From Prosapia bicincta (taxonomy: Eukaryota; Arthropoda; Insecta; Hemiptera; Cercopidae), in contig JBAIZL010000004.1 of assembly GCA_036971475.1 (NCBI GenBank), positions 64,353,753 to 64,417,752 of the forward strand: a stretch of DNA of 64,000 nucleotides, given 5' to 3'. The notes beneath the pieces were generated by a model. That model was not told the DNA's origin, made no database searches, and saw only the letters and a list, made by a program, of their open reading frames with translations. Shown piece by piece: positions 47,970-59,133 of the stretch. Within the stretch, counting starts at the first letter, position 1; each line of letters begins with the position of its first letter. Made by a program: the position numbers and the translations under genes.

Positions 47970-49351
47970 TAGGGAAGGTTTCTTAAACTGGGGGGCGTGG
48001 AGAAAGTCCAGGGGGGTGACACCCAAATGAAATACATAATAAAATTACAAAAATAATTTCCTACAAAAAAAATAAAACTCATTGGTGTATGCACAGATGG
48101 TGTTCCTTCAATGCTGGGTTCACAATAACGCTTTGTGCAGTTGGTCAAAGAGAAGAATGATGATGTTGGGATTCATTGTTTTATTCACCGCCAAGCCTTG
48201 GCAGCAAACACGCTTCCATACGAACTCAATGCTGTTTTAAAACTATGTATTAAAGTAGTCAACTACGTTAAGAACAGTGCATTAAACACTCGACTGCTTA
48301 AAGTTCTTTGTGAAGTTTAGGAACTGACCACAAAACGTTGCTATTTCATACTACCTAAACTGGAGACTGCAAGGTGAAGACTCAAATATAGTAACACATC
48401 AGGATGCCATCAAGAAACTACAACATTGGATACGTAAAGTGTCAATGAATCCCAGCAACTATTCAAGTTTCAGCAAAGTAGTATCAGTCTCAGAAGAAGC
48501 ATGTTTTGAGGACGATTTTGAAGGACCGCTTTTGAAAAACTTGATAATTGACCATTTAAATAACCTCAAGGACTAGTTCAGCAGGAACTTTCCTAAGCTT
48601 AGAGAAGTTTTACAAACTATCAACCGACCCGTTCCACATGGACATACAGTTGCTGCCAGAAGAGTTGCAAGAGGAGTGAATAGAAATAAAAAATGACTCT
48701 GCTGCAAGTTACGATTTTGAACAAATGGACAATCCCTCATTTTGGTTAAAGTACTTAAAAGTTTACCCCAGTGTTTCAGAGAAAGCTGTTCGGATGTATT
48801 TGCCTTTTTCAACAACATACATGTGCGAAAGCGTTTTCAACTGTTGTGGCGATCAAAACAAAGTACCACAACAAACGTAATGACGCTGTGCTTTGTCTGA
48901 AACACAACCCAGGATCTGTCAACTTATTCAGAGCATGCAAGCGCACCCATCTCACTAAATTTAATTTTATGTTTTGTTTTTGTAAATAGGTAGGCCTATT
49001 GTTTCACCTTCCTTAAATTGAAAATGTATCTGTGTTACAATGTTAAATTTTGTATCACCAATTATATTCGTTTTTCATGTAATACTTGTTTTAATATTCA
49101 CCATACGTACAATTATCGAATCTTTCCATTCTGCGATACCGCATTCAACAATGAACAAAAAATCTACCTACTCACCGTATCAAGTAGGCACATACTTGTA
49201 CGAGTTCATGTACTTGTACAAGTAGGAGTTGCTATGTACGGCCCCGTGGAAATAGGGTATTGCAAAATGGAAAGCTGATATGCGTAGGGGGGCGTGGGGG
49301 TCTCCAAATAACCAGAGTGGGGCGTGGTACAAAAAGGTTTGGGAACCCCTG
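47970..49351 (+). mobile_element. hAT DNA transposon relic (ZBED5/SCAND3-like)
   Basis: Splits the LINE RT. The right end reads GGTTTGGGAACCCCTG (to 49,351), a hAT-type terminal inverted repeat. The left end near 47,970 has an imperfect counterpart (AGGGAAGGTTTCTTAAACTG). Subterminal GGGGGCGTGG repeats occur inside both ends. An 8-bp duplication is suggested by CTAGTGCA at 49,352-49,359 and CTAAGCA at 47,957-47,963, but it is imperfect, so the exact left boundary is uncertain. The internal transposase is decayed. Confidence 0.78.
48080..48985 (+). pseudogene. hAT transposase remnant
   Basis: Plus-strand frames show IGVCTDGVPSMLGSQ near 48,085 (catalytic-core D in C-T-D-G), then VGIHCFIHRQALAAN and a helical segment LNAVLKLCIKVVNYVKNSAL. 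After stops, FWLKYLKVYPSVSEKAVRMYLPFSTTYMCESVF near 48,740-48,840 is the C-terminal hAT dimerisation region. An AIKTKYHNKRNDA-type tail closes it. This matches the ZBED5/SCAND3/ZMYM-type hAT transposases. At least six stops or frameshifts make it non-functional, and the middle third of the protein is missing or unrecognisable. Confidence 0.82.
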
Positions 49352-49359
49352 CTAGTGCA

Positions 49360-50345
49360 TGTGCCTGCAGCCTGGAAATCGAGTAAGCCAGCCAGGTATT
49401 TATACCTAAGCCTACCGATTACCAATCGGAAGGGAAAGGATACAGACCTATTACTCTCATGTCCTTTGTTCTTAAGGGACTTGAAAAACTGGTTGATAGG
49501 CATATTAGTGGCAGGGGAGCTTTGGCCATAAAACCACTGCATTGGAACCAGTATGCTTATCAACCGGGGAAATCCTGCGAGGGAGCTCTCCTCCAAGTGT
49601 TTGGTAGGATAGAGCAAATGATCGCTAAGAAAGGTTGTGCCATTGGTGCCTTTCTCGACATTGAAGGGGCTTTCAATAACCCCTCAGAAGAGACGATGGT
49701 AAATGGTGCAAGACGTCATGGAGTGGATGCGACCACTTGTGGCTGGATAAGTTCCATGTTAACAAACAGAAGCGTTTCTGTAGAGGTGGCAGAGGAGGTC
49801 AGAAGGGCGGAGACAAGTCTGGGCTGTGCACAGGGGTGGGGGGGGGGGGTTCTCTCTCCTCGGTTATGGTGCCTAGTGGTTTACAACCTTATTGAATTTC
49901 TGAATGAACAATGGTACTTCTGTCTTGGATATGCGGACGACATAATTGTGGTGCAACTGATTGAAGAGTGGTGTAATAAGGAGAAACTTAGGGTAAAACC
50001 GAAAAAAAAACTTCTTTTAATAACTTCACCAGACAGCGAAAATATCTGACGACCAGGATGCCTCGCTTGTTTGATGAATACCTTGAGTTTGGGGGGGAGG
50101 TGAAGTACCTGGGAGTTACTCTGGACAGGAAACTCACCTGGAACCCACATCTTGAGAGGGCCGTCAACAGGGCGAAAAGGGCCCTGATGACAGTGAGAAG
50201 AATGGTGGGTACGAAATGGGGACTGAAGCCATCAATGATGCACTGGATGTATCTGAGGGTGATAAGACCTATGATTACCTATGCAGCTCTGGTGTGGTGG
50301 ACAAAGGCCAACCAGGCAGGGACTAGAGCTCAACTGAGCTCTATC
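49360..50345 (+). pseudogene. LINE ORF2 reverse transcriptase, C-terminal part
   Basis: After the hAT, RT resumes with KGYRPITLMSFVLKGLEKLV (motif 2a), GAFLDIEGAFNNPS (motif A with catalytic Asp), GGVLSPRLW (motif B) and LGYADDIIVV (motif C). The thumb (EVKYLGVTLDRKLTWNPHL) continues to MITYAALVWW and a stop at 50,346-50,348. A run of G near 49,835 seems to have expanded motif B by two residues. Frame changes occur near 49,455 and 50,050. The catalytic motifs survive but the frame does not. Confidence 0.85.
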
Positions 50346-51110
50346 TAGAGATTGGCTTGTCTGTGCACAATCTCCATGTTAAAATGTTTTAAATTAACGT
50401 TAATAGCAGAAAAAAACTAGCTACCTCTTTTTTTCAAAAAAAGAAACAATGTCCAAAACAGGTAAGAAAAATCTCTCTATAATTCTTACACAAATAAATA
50501 GAGTACAGTCGGAAGGGGGGTTCTCGTGGTCAAATGTGATCACGACAAGCTGCATAGAAATAAAATAGTTTAAATAGGTCAGCGACAAATATTATTTTCC
50601 GTAAAATAAAGGAGTTAACGGCGGAATTTATAAAATTTTGGGGCGGACATAAAATGTTATATCGCACTCGTATAGGGCGGAGAGGAAAAACATTTATTTG
50701 GATTTTCGGGAGAGTAAATAGGTTTTTATTTGGGTACAATTATAAAACGGTATCATAAGATCCATTTTCATGTCTAACAAATGATCAAAACTTTTATATC
50801 TAAACTTGCAAACGAGGTCATCTCTTTTTAAAGTGCATTTTCCTTCTTAAGTATTACTACCATCAATATTTTTATGAATTATGGTAGATTATTTATACCA
50901 TTGTCTTCCCAAAAAAGATATATTCGGAAAATAATTCAATGTATAGCAAATGAAATAATTAAAATTAGAAATAGAAAAAACGTACTGATGATAAGATTTT
51001 TAAAACATCATACACATTGCTTAGAGATATTTATGTGTAGCAATGACTATCTGTATAAGTACGAACCGCCTTTTGTCATTTAGAAACCTGACAAAATAAT
51101 TTCCTACTTA

Positions 51111-51378
51111 TCTGTAACTGTAGAAACTAAAACTATAAAATCCGCAAGCTGTTAAGTAAAAACCGTTGGAGAAATATATGCTCCAATTAGTCTGCATTAT
51201 CGGTAACTGTAGAAACTAAAACTATTAAAGATGCAGCTGTTAAATATAAACCGTTGTAGAAACATATGTTTCAATTAGTCTGCATTATTGGTAACTGTAG
51301 AAACTATAACTATCAAATACGCCAGCTGTTAATTATTAACAATTGCAGAAACATATGTTTTACTTCGTCTGCATTAAG
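51111..51378. repeat. Tandem triplicate, period about 88-89 bp
   Basis: Three head-to-tail units begin GTAACTGTAGAAACTA at 51,114, 51,203 and 51,291 and each ends with TCTGCATTA. Internal blocks AGCTGTTAA and AGAAA-ATATG recur in each. Copies have diverged by roughly 15%. Confidence 0.88.
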
Positions 51379-52246
51379 AAATTGCTAATCAAAACCCATA
51401 AATAAAATTTACCATTTTGATTTGTATTTTATGTAAGTAAATTTATAATAACTACCTACTACCATCGCTATTATTATTAGGAAAATCGATTATTATTAAA
51501 AACTGAATAATTTCCAGGAGATGATTACCCCTCCTGCTTACGTTTTTTAATTGAATGACTTTCATTGTCTCATTGATACAGTGTGCACACGGTTGTATTG
51601 AAAGCTCTTTGTAGTTTACGCCCCAGTCATTTTTCTGTCTTCGAATATATCCAGCACGTTAAAAGAAATGAAAATTGACGTCATAAAATTGATTGCTGCA
51701 GTTATAGGTATTGTTCACATTATTAGAAATATTAATATTACTCGTATTTCAGGCACATAGTTCTGCGAGTGATAGAAATAATTCCTGGTATATATCCAGG
51801 TTTTCTATGTTTCTCTTACATCTCAGCCAGTATTCTAGTCTAAAGCTGAATTTTCTACTACACCGTGTTATACTTTGAATACAGTAAGTGACTATATCTA
51901 AGTCACAGATTACAATGTAAACTATAGTGATCTATAGTGTAATTGTTGCATTACGAAGTCTTAGATCGCAATTATTATTTATAATTTAGTAAATGGATAG
52001 TAGATCTGTTAATATTGACGCTATTATTATTATTTAGTAAGTCAGTAGTTTACCCTACTGTTCCTCACGTATCCAATATTTTTTCCATGTCTGAGCATAA
52101 ATACAGTATACGTATAAGTATTACCGTACTGCTTTCGAATAGTGTCTTAGCTCTCTTACATGAGTTAACATTGGGGTTACACGTATATTCATATGGGTCA
52201 CATACACACGCCCAAAGACGATACGTGAGCTGTCATTTTCTCTTGG

Positions 52247-52250
<4 letters not shown>

Positions 52251-52292
<42 letters not shown>
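52251..52292. repeat. (GT)n microsatellite
   Basis: Pure GT dinucleotide repeat of about 21 units. Confidence 0.95.
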
Positions 52293-52294
<2 letters not shown>

Positions 52295-54201
52295 TGTGTG
52301 GATTGTAATTCAATCTTTATTGAAATTTCTTTTTACGAAAACATAAAATACGTACACTCCTATTCTCAATCAGTGTAGTCTCATATTTTAAATAAAAAAT
52401 GTAATTCTAACAAAAAATAATTTCTGAGAAGTAGCAAACAGCAGTTGACATTTGTATAATGTAAGCTCGATGTAAGTATACAAGTATAAGATGTTTAATA
52501 CTACTACTTTGTATCATTATCCTCCCATAACATCATTAGATTGTATCTTATCATCACTATTGCATAGGAATAACTCAGGAATTAATGTATTCAGAATATT
52601 TTATCTTATTCATTTTTCACTGGTGTGTTTCAAAATTTTCAAGATTTAGGAACATCATTAACACGAAAGTACTTCTGTAAATTGAAAGGTGTAACATTAA
52701 AAACTGAAAATGTTTTGAAAAGACGTGTAAAGTGATAACTCTGTACTAAATTAATTCAATTTGCTTTTTACATCAAATGTAAGGTTTTTCAAGTGTTACT
52801 TGAGATTACTGCTTTAAAACTTAGGAATAAACCTCTTTCAGAGATGTTATTCTAAGTTAACAGGCGTTTGAACTAAGGCTCTGAAAGTAGAATTACTGCT
52901 GAAGTGGAAGCTTTACACAGTACACAGCTGTAGATAGCACAGATGTACAGTCCCTCATACGTCAAAATTGAACTTTAATAAGTCAGTAATGTTTACTTTA
53001 AATCGAACTGCGCCGCTCTTGCACAGATAACTGGGGTATAAGAAAAGTAGTATTTATATGTCATCTAGATTTTATGTGAAATATTAAAAGAATAAAAAGA
53101 AATGAAAAGTAATATGTAGAGAAAAGCGTGAAGAAAACAACATGCATTAATGGTTTCATATATTTCAGAAAAGTTACGTTTATGAAAATGTATTAAATAA
53201 CTAAGTGCTAATTAATTGAAACATATCTGAAACATGTTTCTATTGTTATAGAATAACAAGTCGGAGTGTGGAATAAATTTGTCTAAGTGTGACCATCACA
53301 GATAAAACCCGTGTTAGAAACAAGCTACCTTGTTCACGATGTATGTTTTGAAACCGTTTTCATGATTGGTAATGAAATATGTGTTGTTATACAAGAATGT
53401 TTAAGCTCAAGTAATAGAAAAGCAAATAATTAACTCATCAGACTAGCACAAAAATAAACCAGAAGTCTATAAACTCAGGAAATAATTAAAGGAAAGTTAA
53501 TTGTAGTAAAACTTTATTTCTGTGTTAATTGATTTGTGAGTTTATCCGTTTTTGAATATTTATGTTGGATATTATTATTTATTTAATTATAGAAAAACAG
53601 AACAACGGATTTTAAACCGTAGTAGAATGTTATTGATTGTAATCTGAGTTAGCAAAAGGGTGTAATGTTTCGCTATTGAACTAAAGTTTGTTTGCATGAT
53701 TTCTTGTAACCCTTATATTTTTAAATACGTCCTATAAAAATACATTTAAATAGTTCATTCTAGAACATGACATTTATACGAAAATAATCCTATCTACGAC
53801 TCTTTACTTCAATAATTCATGGATCTTTAACAGTAACAGTGGAACAAAACGAGGTGAGAATAGACATCAAATGAAATATTCAAGTGCACGCAGCACCCCT
53901 ACCCCTACATGTGCATAGACCTCCCCGCCGTTCTCAAGACGACTGACGCCGGTTAAAGTTTGAACAAGCATCGCCGACCAAAGTCAGGCCTGAGTTAACG
54001 CCTAACAAAATCTGAATAGAACCCGTTATTAGACCTTATTTTCAAAAACCCAACTCTCGGAGATTTAACCCTTTGGGTTTTAAAGACCATGGCTTAGGAT
54101 AGTATAAAAATGTTTTTTTAAATGAATTTCAACTCAATTTGTAAGTAAAAGAATTATATGAAACAGGAAATGACGTTTTGTAGAAATATTCGCATTTAGC
54201 G

Positions 54202-54203
<2 letters not shown>

Positions 54204-54292
<89 letters not shown>

Positions 54293-54297
54293 GTATT
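54204..54297. repeat. (AT)n microsatellite with (GTAT)n tail
   Basis: About 38 AT units followed by about four GTAT units from 54,281. Confidence 0.95.
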
Positions 54298-54380
54298 TAT
54301 ATATGCATATATATACAGCCTGCTAACAATACGGAGACCATACATTGGTCATTTTGCATTCAAACTGGCAGCCGGGTACT

Positions 54381-54406
54381 TGTGGCAGCCGTATACGGCT
54401 GCCACA
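54381..54406. other. 26-bp perfect palindrome
   Basis: Half-site TGTGGCAGCCGTA is followed directly by its exact reverse complement, with no spacer. The same GGCAGCCG core occurs once more at about 54,368. In a region this AT-rich, such a GC-rich perfect dyad is unlikely by chance. It could be a DNA-binding dyad, a cruciform-forming site, or the centre of a transposon-end inverted duplication. Confidence 0.85.
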
Positions 54407-54756
54407 TAGTAATCCATGATAATGTAACACCCTTTGATAATAATCGAAATAAAAATCATGTCAATAAGTGTAATAAGAAGTGTTTTATTGGTGGTAAACT
54501 GTATTTGGAAGTTCTATGGTCGTTCGGAATTTTAAAAAAATAATTTGTAATAACCAAACGGTACTTGTATTGATAGCATAGTGAACGGGATTTGTATATC
54601 ACAAGTTCGTAACATTTCCGCCAGGGGCAGCCTAGTCGCCTCCTGTATATAACTTTACTGTATATTTCAAACATTCCCTAACATTTTGGCAGCCACAAAC
54701 TTGGCAACATTGCTGGCATACACATAGATATCAATCGTACTACATAATGTATATAT

Positions 54757-56720
54757 TTGAATTGGACAAAGAATCGCTGGAAACTGACCACTCGGGGGTT
54801 TTTGAGGATGCTGAATTCAATGCCGTCATCTAAAGTCACCGGGGATGTACTGGTGAGGCTAAACCCATGTACAAAAGGGGTTGAATTATGGTAAAAATGT
54901 CAGATGTCCAAAAATCGCGGGATAATGACTATTCGGGGGTTTTTGAGGATGCTAAATTCAATGGCGTCATCTAGAGTCACCGGGGATGAACCGGATGTGA
55001 CTTTACGTAAGTACCAAAGGGATGATTTGGGGTAAAAAAGTCAAAAGTTTAAAAATTACTAGAAAATAACAACTCGGGGGATTTTGGTAAGGCGGAATTT
55101 AATGCCGTCACCGAAAGTCGCCGGGGATGCACTGGTATGGTTCCCCACGAATACCAAAGGGGTGAATTGGGGTGAAAACGTCTAAAGTCAAAAAATAGCT
55201 GCAACATAACCACTCGGGGGTTTTTGAGGATGCTGAATTCAATGCTGCCATCGAAAGTCACCGGGGATGGACAGATGAGACTCTACGTGAGTGCCAAAGG
55301 GATGATTTGGGGTAGAAATCTCAAAAGTAAAAAAAAATACTAGAAAATAAAAACTCGGGGAATTTTGATGAGGCGGAATTCAATGCCGCCACCGAAAGGC
55401 ACCGGGAACGCATTGTTGTGGTTCCACGCGAGTACCAAAGGGATACATTGGGGTGAAAATATCAAATGCCTAAGAATCGCGGGAAAATGACCGTTCGAGG
55501 GTTTCTGAGGATGCTAAATTCAATGATGTCATCTAGAGTCACCGAGGATGGACGGTTGTGACTCTACGTTAGTACCAAAGGGATGATTTGTGGTAAAAAA
55601 GTAAAAAAACAAAAAATTACTACACAATAAACACTCGGGGGATTTTGGCAAGGCGGAATTTATTGCCGTCGCTGAAAGTCGCCGGGGATGCACTGGTATG
55701 GTTCCCCACGAGTACCAAAGGGGTGAATTGGGGGTGAAAACGTCTAAAGTCAAAAAGTCGCTGCAACATAACCACTCGGGGGTTTTTGAGGATGCTGAAT
55801 TCAATGCCGCCATCGAAAGTCACCGGGGATGGACAGATGAGACTCTACGTGAGTGCCAAAGGGATGATTTGGGGTAGAAATCTCAAAAGTAAAAAAAAAT
55901 ACTAGAAAATAAAAACTCGGGGAATTTTGATGAGGCGGAATTCAATGCCGTCACCGAAAGTCACCGGGAATGCATTGGTGTGGTTCCTCGCGAGTGCCAA
56001 AGGGATGAATTGGGGTGAAAATGTCAAATGCCTAAGAATCGCGGGAAAATGACCGTTCGAGGGTTTCTGAAGATGCTAAATTAAATGACGTCATCTAGAG
56101 TCACCGAGAATGGACGGTTTTGACTCTACGTTAGTACCAAAGGGATGATTTGGAGTAAAAAAGTCAAAAGCCAAAAAATTACTAGAAAATAACCACACGG
56201 GGGATTTTGGTAAGGCACAGAAAGTCGCCGGGGATGCACTAGTATGGTTCCACGCGAGTACCAAAGGGGTGAATTGGAGTGAAAAAGTCAAATTCCAAAA
56301 AACCGCTGGAACATAACCACTCGGGGGTTTTTGAGGATGCTGAATTCAATACCGTCATCGAAAGAGACCAGGGATGGACGGGTGTGGGCTCTACGGGAGT
56401 AGCAAAGGGATAATTGGGGTAAAAATGTCAGAGGCCAAGGGATCGTTATAAAATCATCACTCGCGGTTTTTATTAATGCTGAGTCTAATCCTAGCACCGG
56501 AGTTGGCCATGCGCAATCCGAGATGGGACTGCGGGTGTCGCTGTGGGTGAATTTAGGTAAAACTAGCCAGAATCTAAAATATTACCCAAACATGGGCATT
56601 CGAAGATTTTCGAAGCTCCTAGTCCTACGTCATGAAAATTCGCCGGGCATGTACGGGCTTACCAAGGGGTGATTTGGGGTAATATATCCCATTAACAATA
56701 AATCTCCCAAAATTGGCATG
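54757..56720 (+). repeat. 140-bp satellite array with four-monomer higher-order period
   Basis: The marker CTCGGGGG or its variants recurs at about 54,793, 54,934, 55,075, 55,215, 55,356, 55,496, 55,636, 55,777, 55,918, 56,058, 56,198, 56,322, 56,462 and 56,599. That is about 14 monomers of 140-141 bp, one with a 16-bp deletion. Monomers four apart are much more alike than neighbours: TTCGAGGGTTTCTGA at 55,496 and 56,058, and ACTCGGGGAATTTTGATGAG at 55,356 and 55,918. This gives a 562-bp higher-order unit. Edge monomers are the most diverged. Minus-strand open frames of 60-94 codons are by-products of the periodicity. Confidence 0.95.
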
Positions 56721-58970
56721 TTTCGAACTATGCAACATAATCAACAGAAAGAGTCGGGTTCGTGACCTTGTCTTGGACAGAAGTTATGCTACATCTATTT
56801 ACAGAAATGTTTGTCATATGAAAATATAAACAGGCGTCACACCGATAGCAGTTCTAGTACGTTTGTTTACGTCATGTCTGTCAAAGTAATCTTTATAACT
56901 TGGAGCAGTGTTTCAATGTAGCCTGGCCATGTGCTTTAAGCATTTTAAAGACTGTGTGCTTAAACGATTCACCTTGAAAAGATAACTGTTTGTCCCAAAT
57001 TGATATTTTTTTAAAAATTAATGTATTTATTTAATTTATTTTTAAATGTATTATGTCTACCTTATTGTCATATATTTTCTTTCCATTTTTACTTAGAATA
57101 TCTAAACATTTATGTTTGTTTTCTCATTCTTCGTCGGGTAATTAATTTTCTTATCTTTTCGTGTTATTTTCTTTTGTTCTCTTAAAAAGGATGGTATCGT
57201 TAGCGAGGGCAGCGGAATGACTTTTCAGCCATCAGTTAATGTAAAACTTCTAGTATAACCGTAAATTAAAAAAAAAACTATAAATAAGTAGACCTTATAT
57301 TTGTTCAACCTTTATACAACTTAGAATAAACGAGAAAAAAAGGAAATTTTTGACCCACATCATTTCATCGACTTATCTTTATCAGCTTATATATCCAGAA
57401 AACCTATTATGCCAATATCTACAAATCAAGCTTAATCTTTAACTGCCGTCATCGTGCCTGAGCATCAGCAACGGGTTATCCGAAGAAGACAGTGATTCAG
57501 GTGCTGTATCTAATGACCAACTTTTATAAGGCATCAAAGAGAATAGGGGAATTGTGCAACAGAGTGAAGAAGTAATTGAGCAAAAGGTCATGATACCGAA
57601 TCTCAATGAAGTCCATCAGACGATGAAGATGATTTCGAAAAACTGCAACCTCCAGAAATTTACAAATTTTTCTATTTGTATAGATAAATTGTTATAAACA
57701 ATGTAGAATTTGTCCAGCAACAAAAAATAGAAAGACTAGTTACACTTTGTAAGCTGTCTTTGTACAGCCAATATGTCTAGAATGTTCTGAGCTGCTGTGT
57801 AAATACTGCTGTCAAAATTGAGTTATTATTTGTAATGCCAGTTTCCATAAATAAAGCTTATAATGTGTCAAATGTTATCTTGTATATAAAGTTAAGTGTG
57901 TCCAATCAGTGAACAAGAATTAATTAGTGTATGTTAATTATCGTGCGATTATAAGTCGTTTTAGCTAAACTGCGCTAAAATCTGTAGGTTTTATTTACTA
58001 CAGTTTTCAATTAGTAAATAAAATATGACTGCTCTCATAAAACTACGTTTACCCTACTAGTCCCATTGCAATCAGAATATTCAAAAACAATTTTTATAAA
58101 GTAAATGCAAGATAAATTGTTAAACCACACAATAAATCACACTTAGACATTTCGTGCCTCTGATGTAATCGGCAGAAATTCCAGCACGGTAGTTGAAGGT
58201 TAATAAATACTGAATCATCTTTCGTTAATCTCTGTATTGTATATATTACACTAAATAACATCTGTGCGAGTGTTGTCAGCTTATATTGTCTGGTGATATC
58301 AGGCTGTCTGGTGTAAACAAACATAGGTCCAAGCCAAACAAAGATAAAGGCTCGCGCTCCACAAGTACTCTCGTGGACAAAGGCTCGGAAAACTGACTTT
58401 CTGCGTTCTATCTTTTCCATCCCTTTCTCTCATTTACATACGGCGTAAACGTAAATAATTTATGGTATCTTCCCAACGTCAAAATGGTCGTATAAAGACG
58501 GAAACATTTGTTTCTATACTCGACTTTAGCCGCTGGTAGTCTATATTTTATTTTATTAATATGTTTATTGAATACATTGGTAATAACCTTTAGTAAATAT
58601 ATATGGAGTAGGCCATATTAAGTGTTACATCTGTTAATACATGTGTTGCAGACTAGTGTTACCATGTTTGCAATGTTACGAAATTGTAAGAATATACAGC
58701 AAATAATAGTCACTTTTAGATTCTTAAAATCTGATAGAGATGCTATGACAATTAATTTGAAAAGCAAGTTAAGTTAAAAAATAAATACTTTATCCATCCT
58801 ATAGTATCTAAGAGCACCAAGGGAAAAGAACGAGATGCATTGACCGGAACATTAAGATAAGTTTGGTCAACAAGTAAACAAACGCGTCAGAATGGCTTTC
58901 GGAGTGTCGGCTGTTTATGTTTCCATATCAAAATTGTGTCTGTAAATACATAGCATAGTTCTCTCCAAGA
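56720..58970. other. Inter-array DNA, no gene recognised
   Basis: A plus-strand stretch at about 57,440-57,680 reads acidic text (NGLSEEDSDSGAVSND; then in another frame SDDEDDFEKLQPPEIYKFF) and may be a transposase or nuclear-protein scrap, but I cannot name it. A 108-codon minus-strand frame at 58,094-58,420 has no known motif. Confidence 0.45.
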
Positions 58971-58973
58971 TAA

Positions 58974-59133
58974 GGTCGCGAATCCACAGCTGTATGTCCT
59001 AAAATAGCATGTTTACAAATTCCTGAAGTACTTACATCGAGGACTCTAATGAAACATTTGGCAACAATATCTCAACTTTTCCAAATGAATGATCAAGGTA
59101 TTAAAGAGCTAGCGTTATTTATAGGCCATACAA
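58974..59133 (+). pseudogene. Tyrosine-recombinase-like C-terminal fragment
   Basis: The frame 58,974-59,196 reads TAVCPKIACLQIPEVLTSRT, then LMKHLATISQLFQMNDQGIK and ELALFIGHT. This resembles the C-terminal catalytic part of eukaryotic tyrosine recombinases of Crypton-like elements, where a TSTRLRKH-LAT block (box II) is followed by an L-A-x-F-x-GH block and later the Tyr. Here the basic R in the RKH block is replaced by M, and the Tyr region is missing because homology ends at about 59,133, where another decayed segment begins. It is a short, dead fragment. Family assignment is from memory of the motif pattern. Confidence 0.55.

Larger units (their letters stand above)
40990..50380 (+). mobile_element. 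Non-LTR retrotransposon (LINE), decayed and twice interrupted
   Basis: A GC-richer plus-strand element. It has a 5' untranslated region (about 40,990-41,409), ORF1 (41,410-42,555), and ORF2 with an APE-type endonuclease (42,564-43,073, resuming 47,035-47,320) and reverse transcriptase (47,614-47,960, resuming 49,360-50,345). The endonuclease is split by a Penelope-like element and the RT by a hAT relic. RT motifs resemble the I/Jockey/R1 assemblage: LDIEGAF, GYADDI and a YLGVTLDRKLTW thumb. Similarity stops abruptly near 50,380, just after RLACLCTI, so the RNase H/3' end and poly-A tail are missing. That is unusual, because LINEs normally lose their 5' end. Both ORFs carry stops and frameshifts, so the copy is dead. 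Confidence 0.85.
50380..54756. other. AT-rich DNA, no gene seen
   Basis: Holds only the repeats and palindrome listed separately. A GC-richer patch at about 53,880-54,010 (CCCCTACCCCTACATG, GACGCCGG) shows no recognisable gene. Confidence 0.5.

Noticed and set aside
48573..49617. Minus-strand frames of 81 and 145 codons across the hAT/LINE junction
   Set aside because: They cross the transposon boundary and oppose recognisable plus-strand transposase and RT sequence.
54757..56500. Several 60-94-codon minus-strand open frames in the satellite
   Set aside because: They follow the 140-bp repeat and share text only because the DNA is periodic; monomer length varies (140, 141, 124) without regard to codons.
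57440..57690. Acidic SEEDSDSG/SDDEDDFEK text suggestive of a piggyBac- or jerky-type protein
   Set aside because: Too short and frame-broken; no catalytic motif nearby, so not annotated as a gene.
58094..58420. 108-codon minus-strand open frame
   Set aside because: No known motif, no splice or promoter context; a length expected occasionally by chance.
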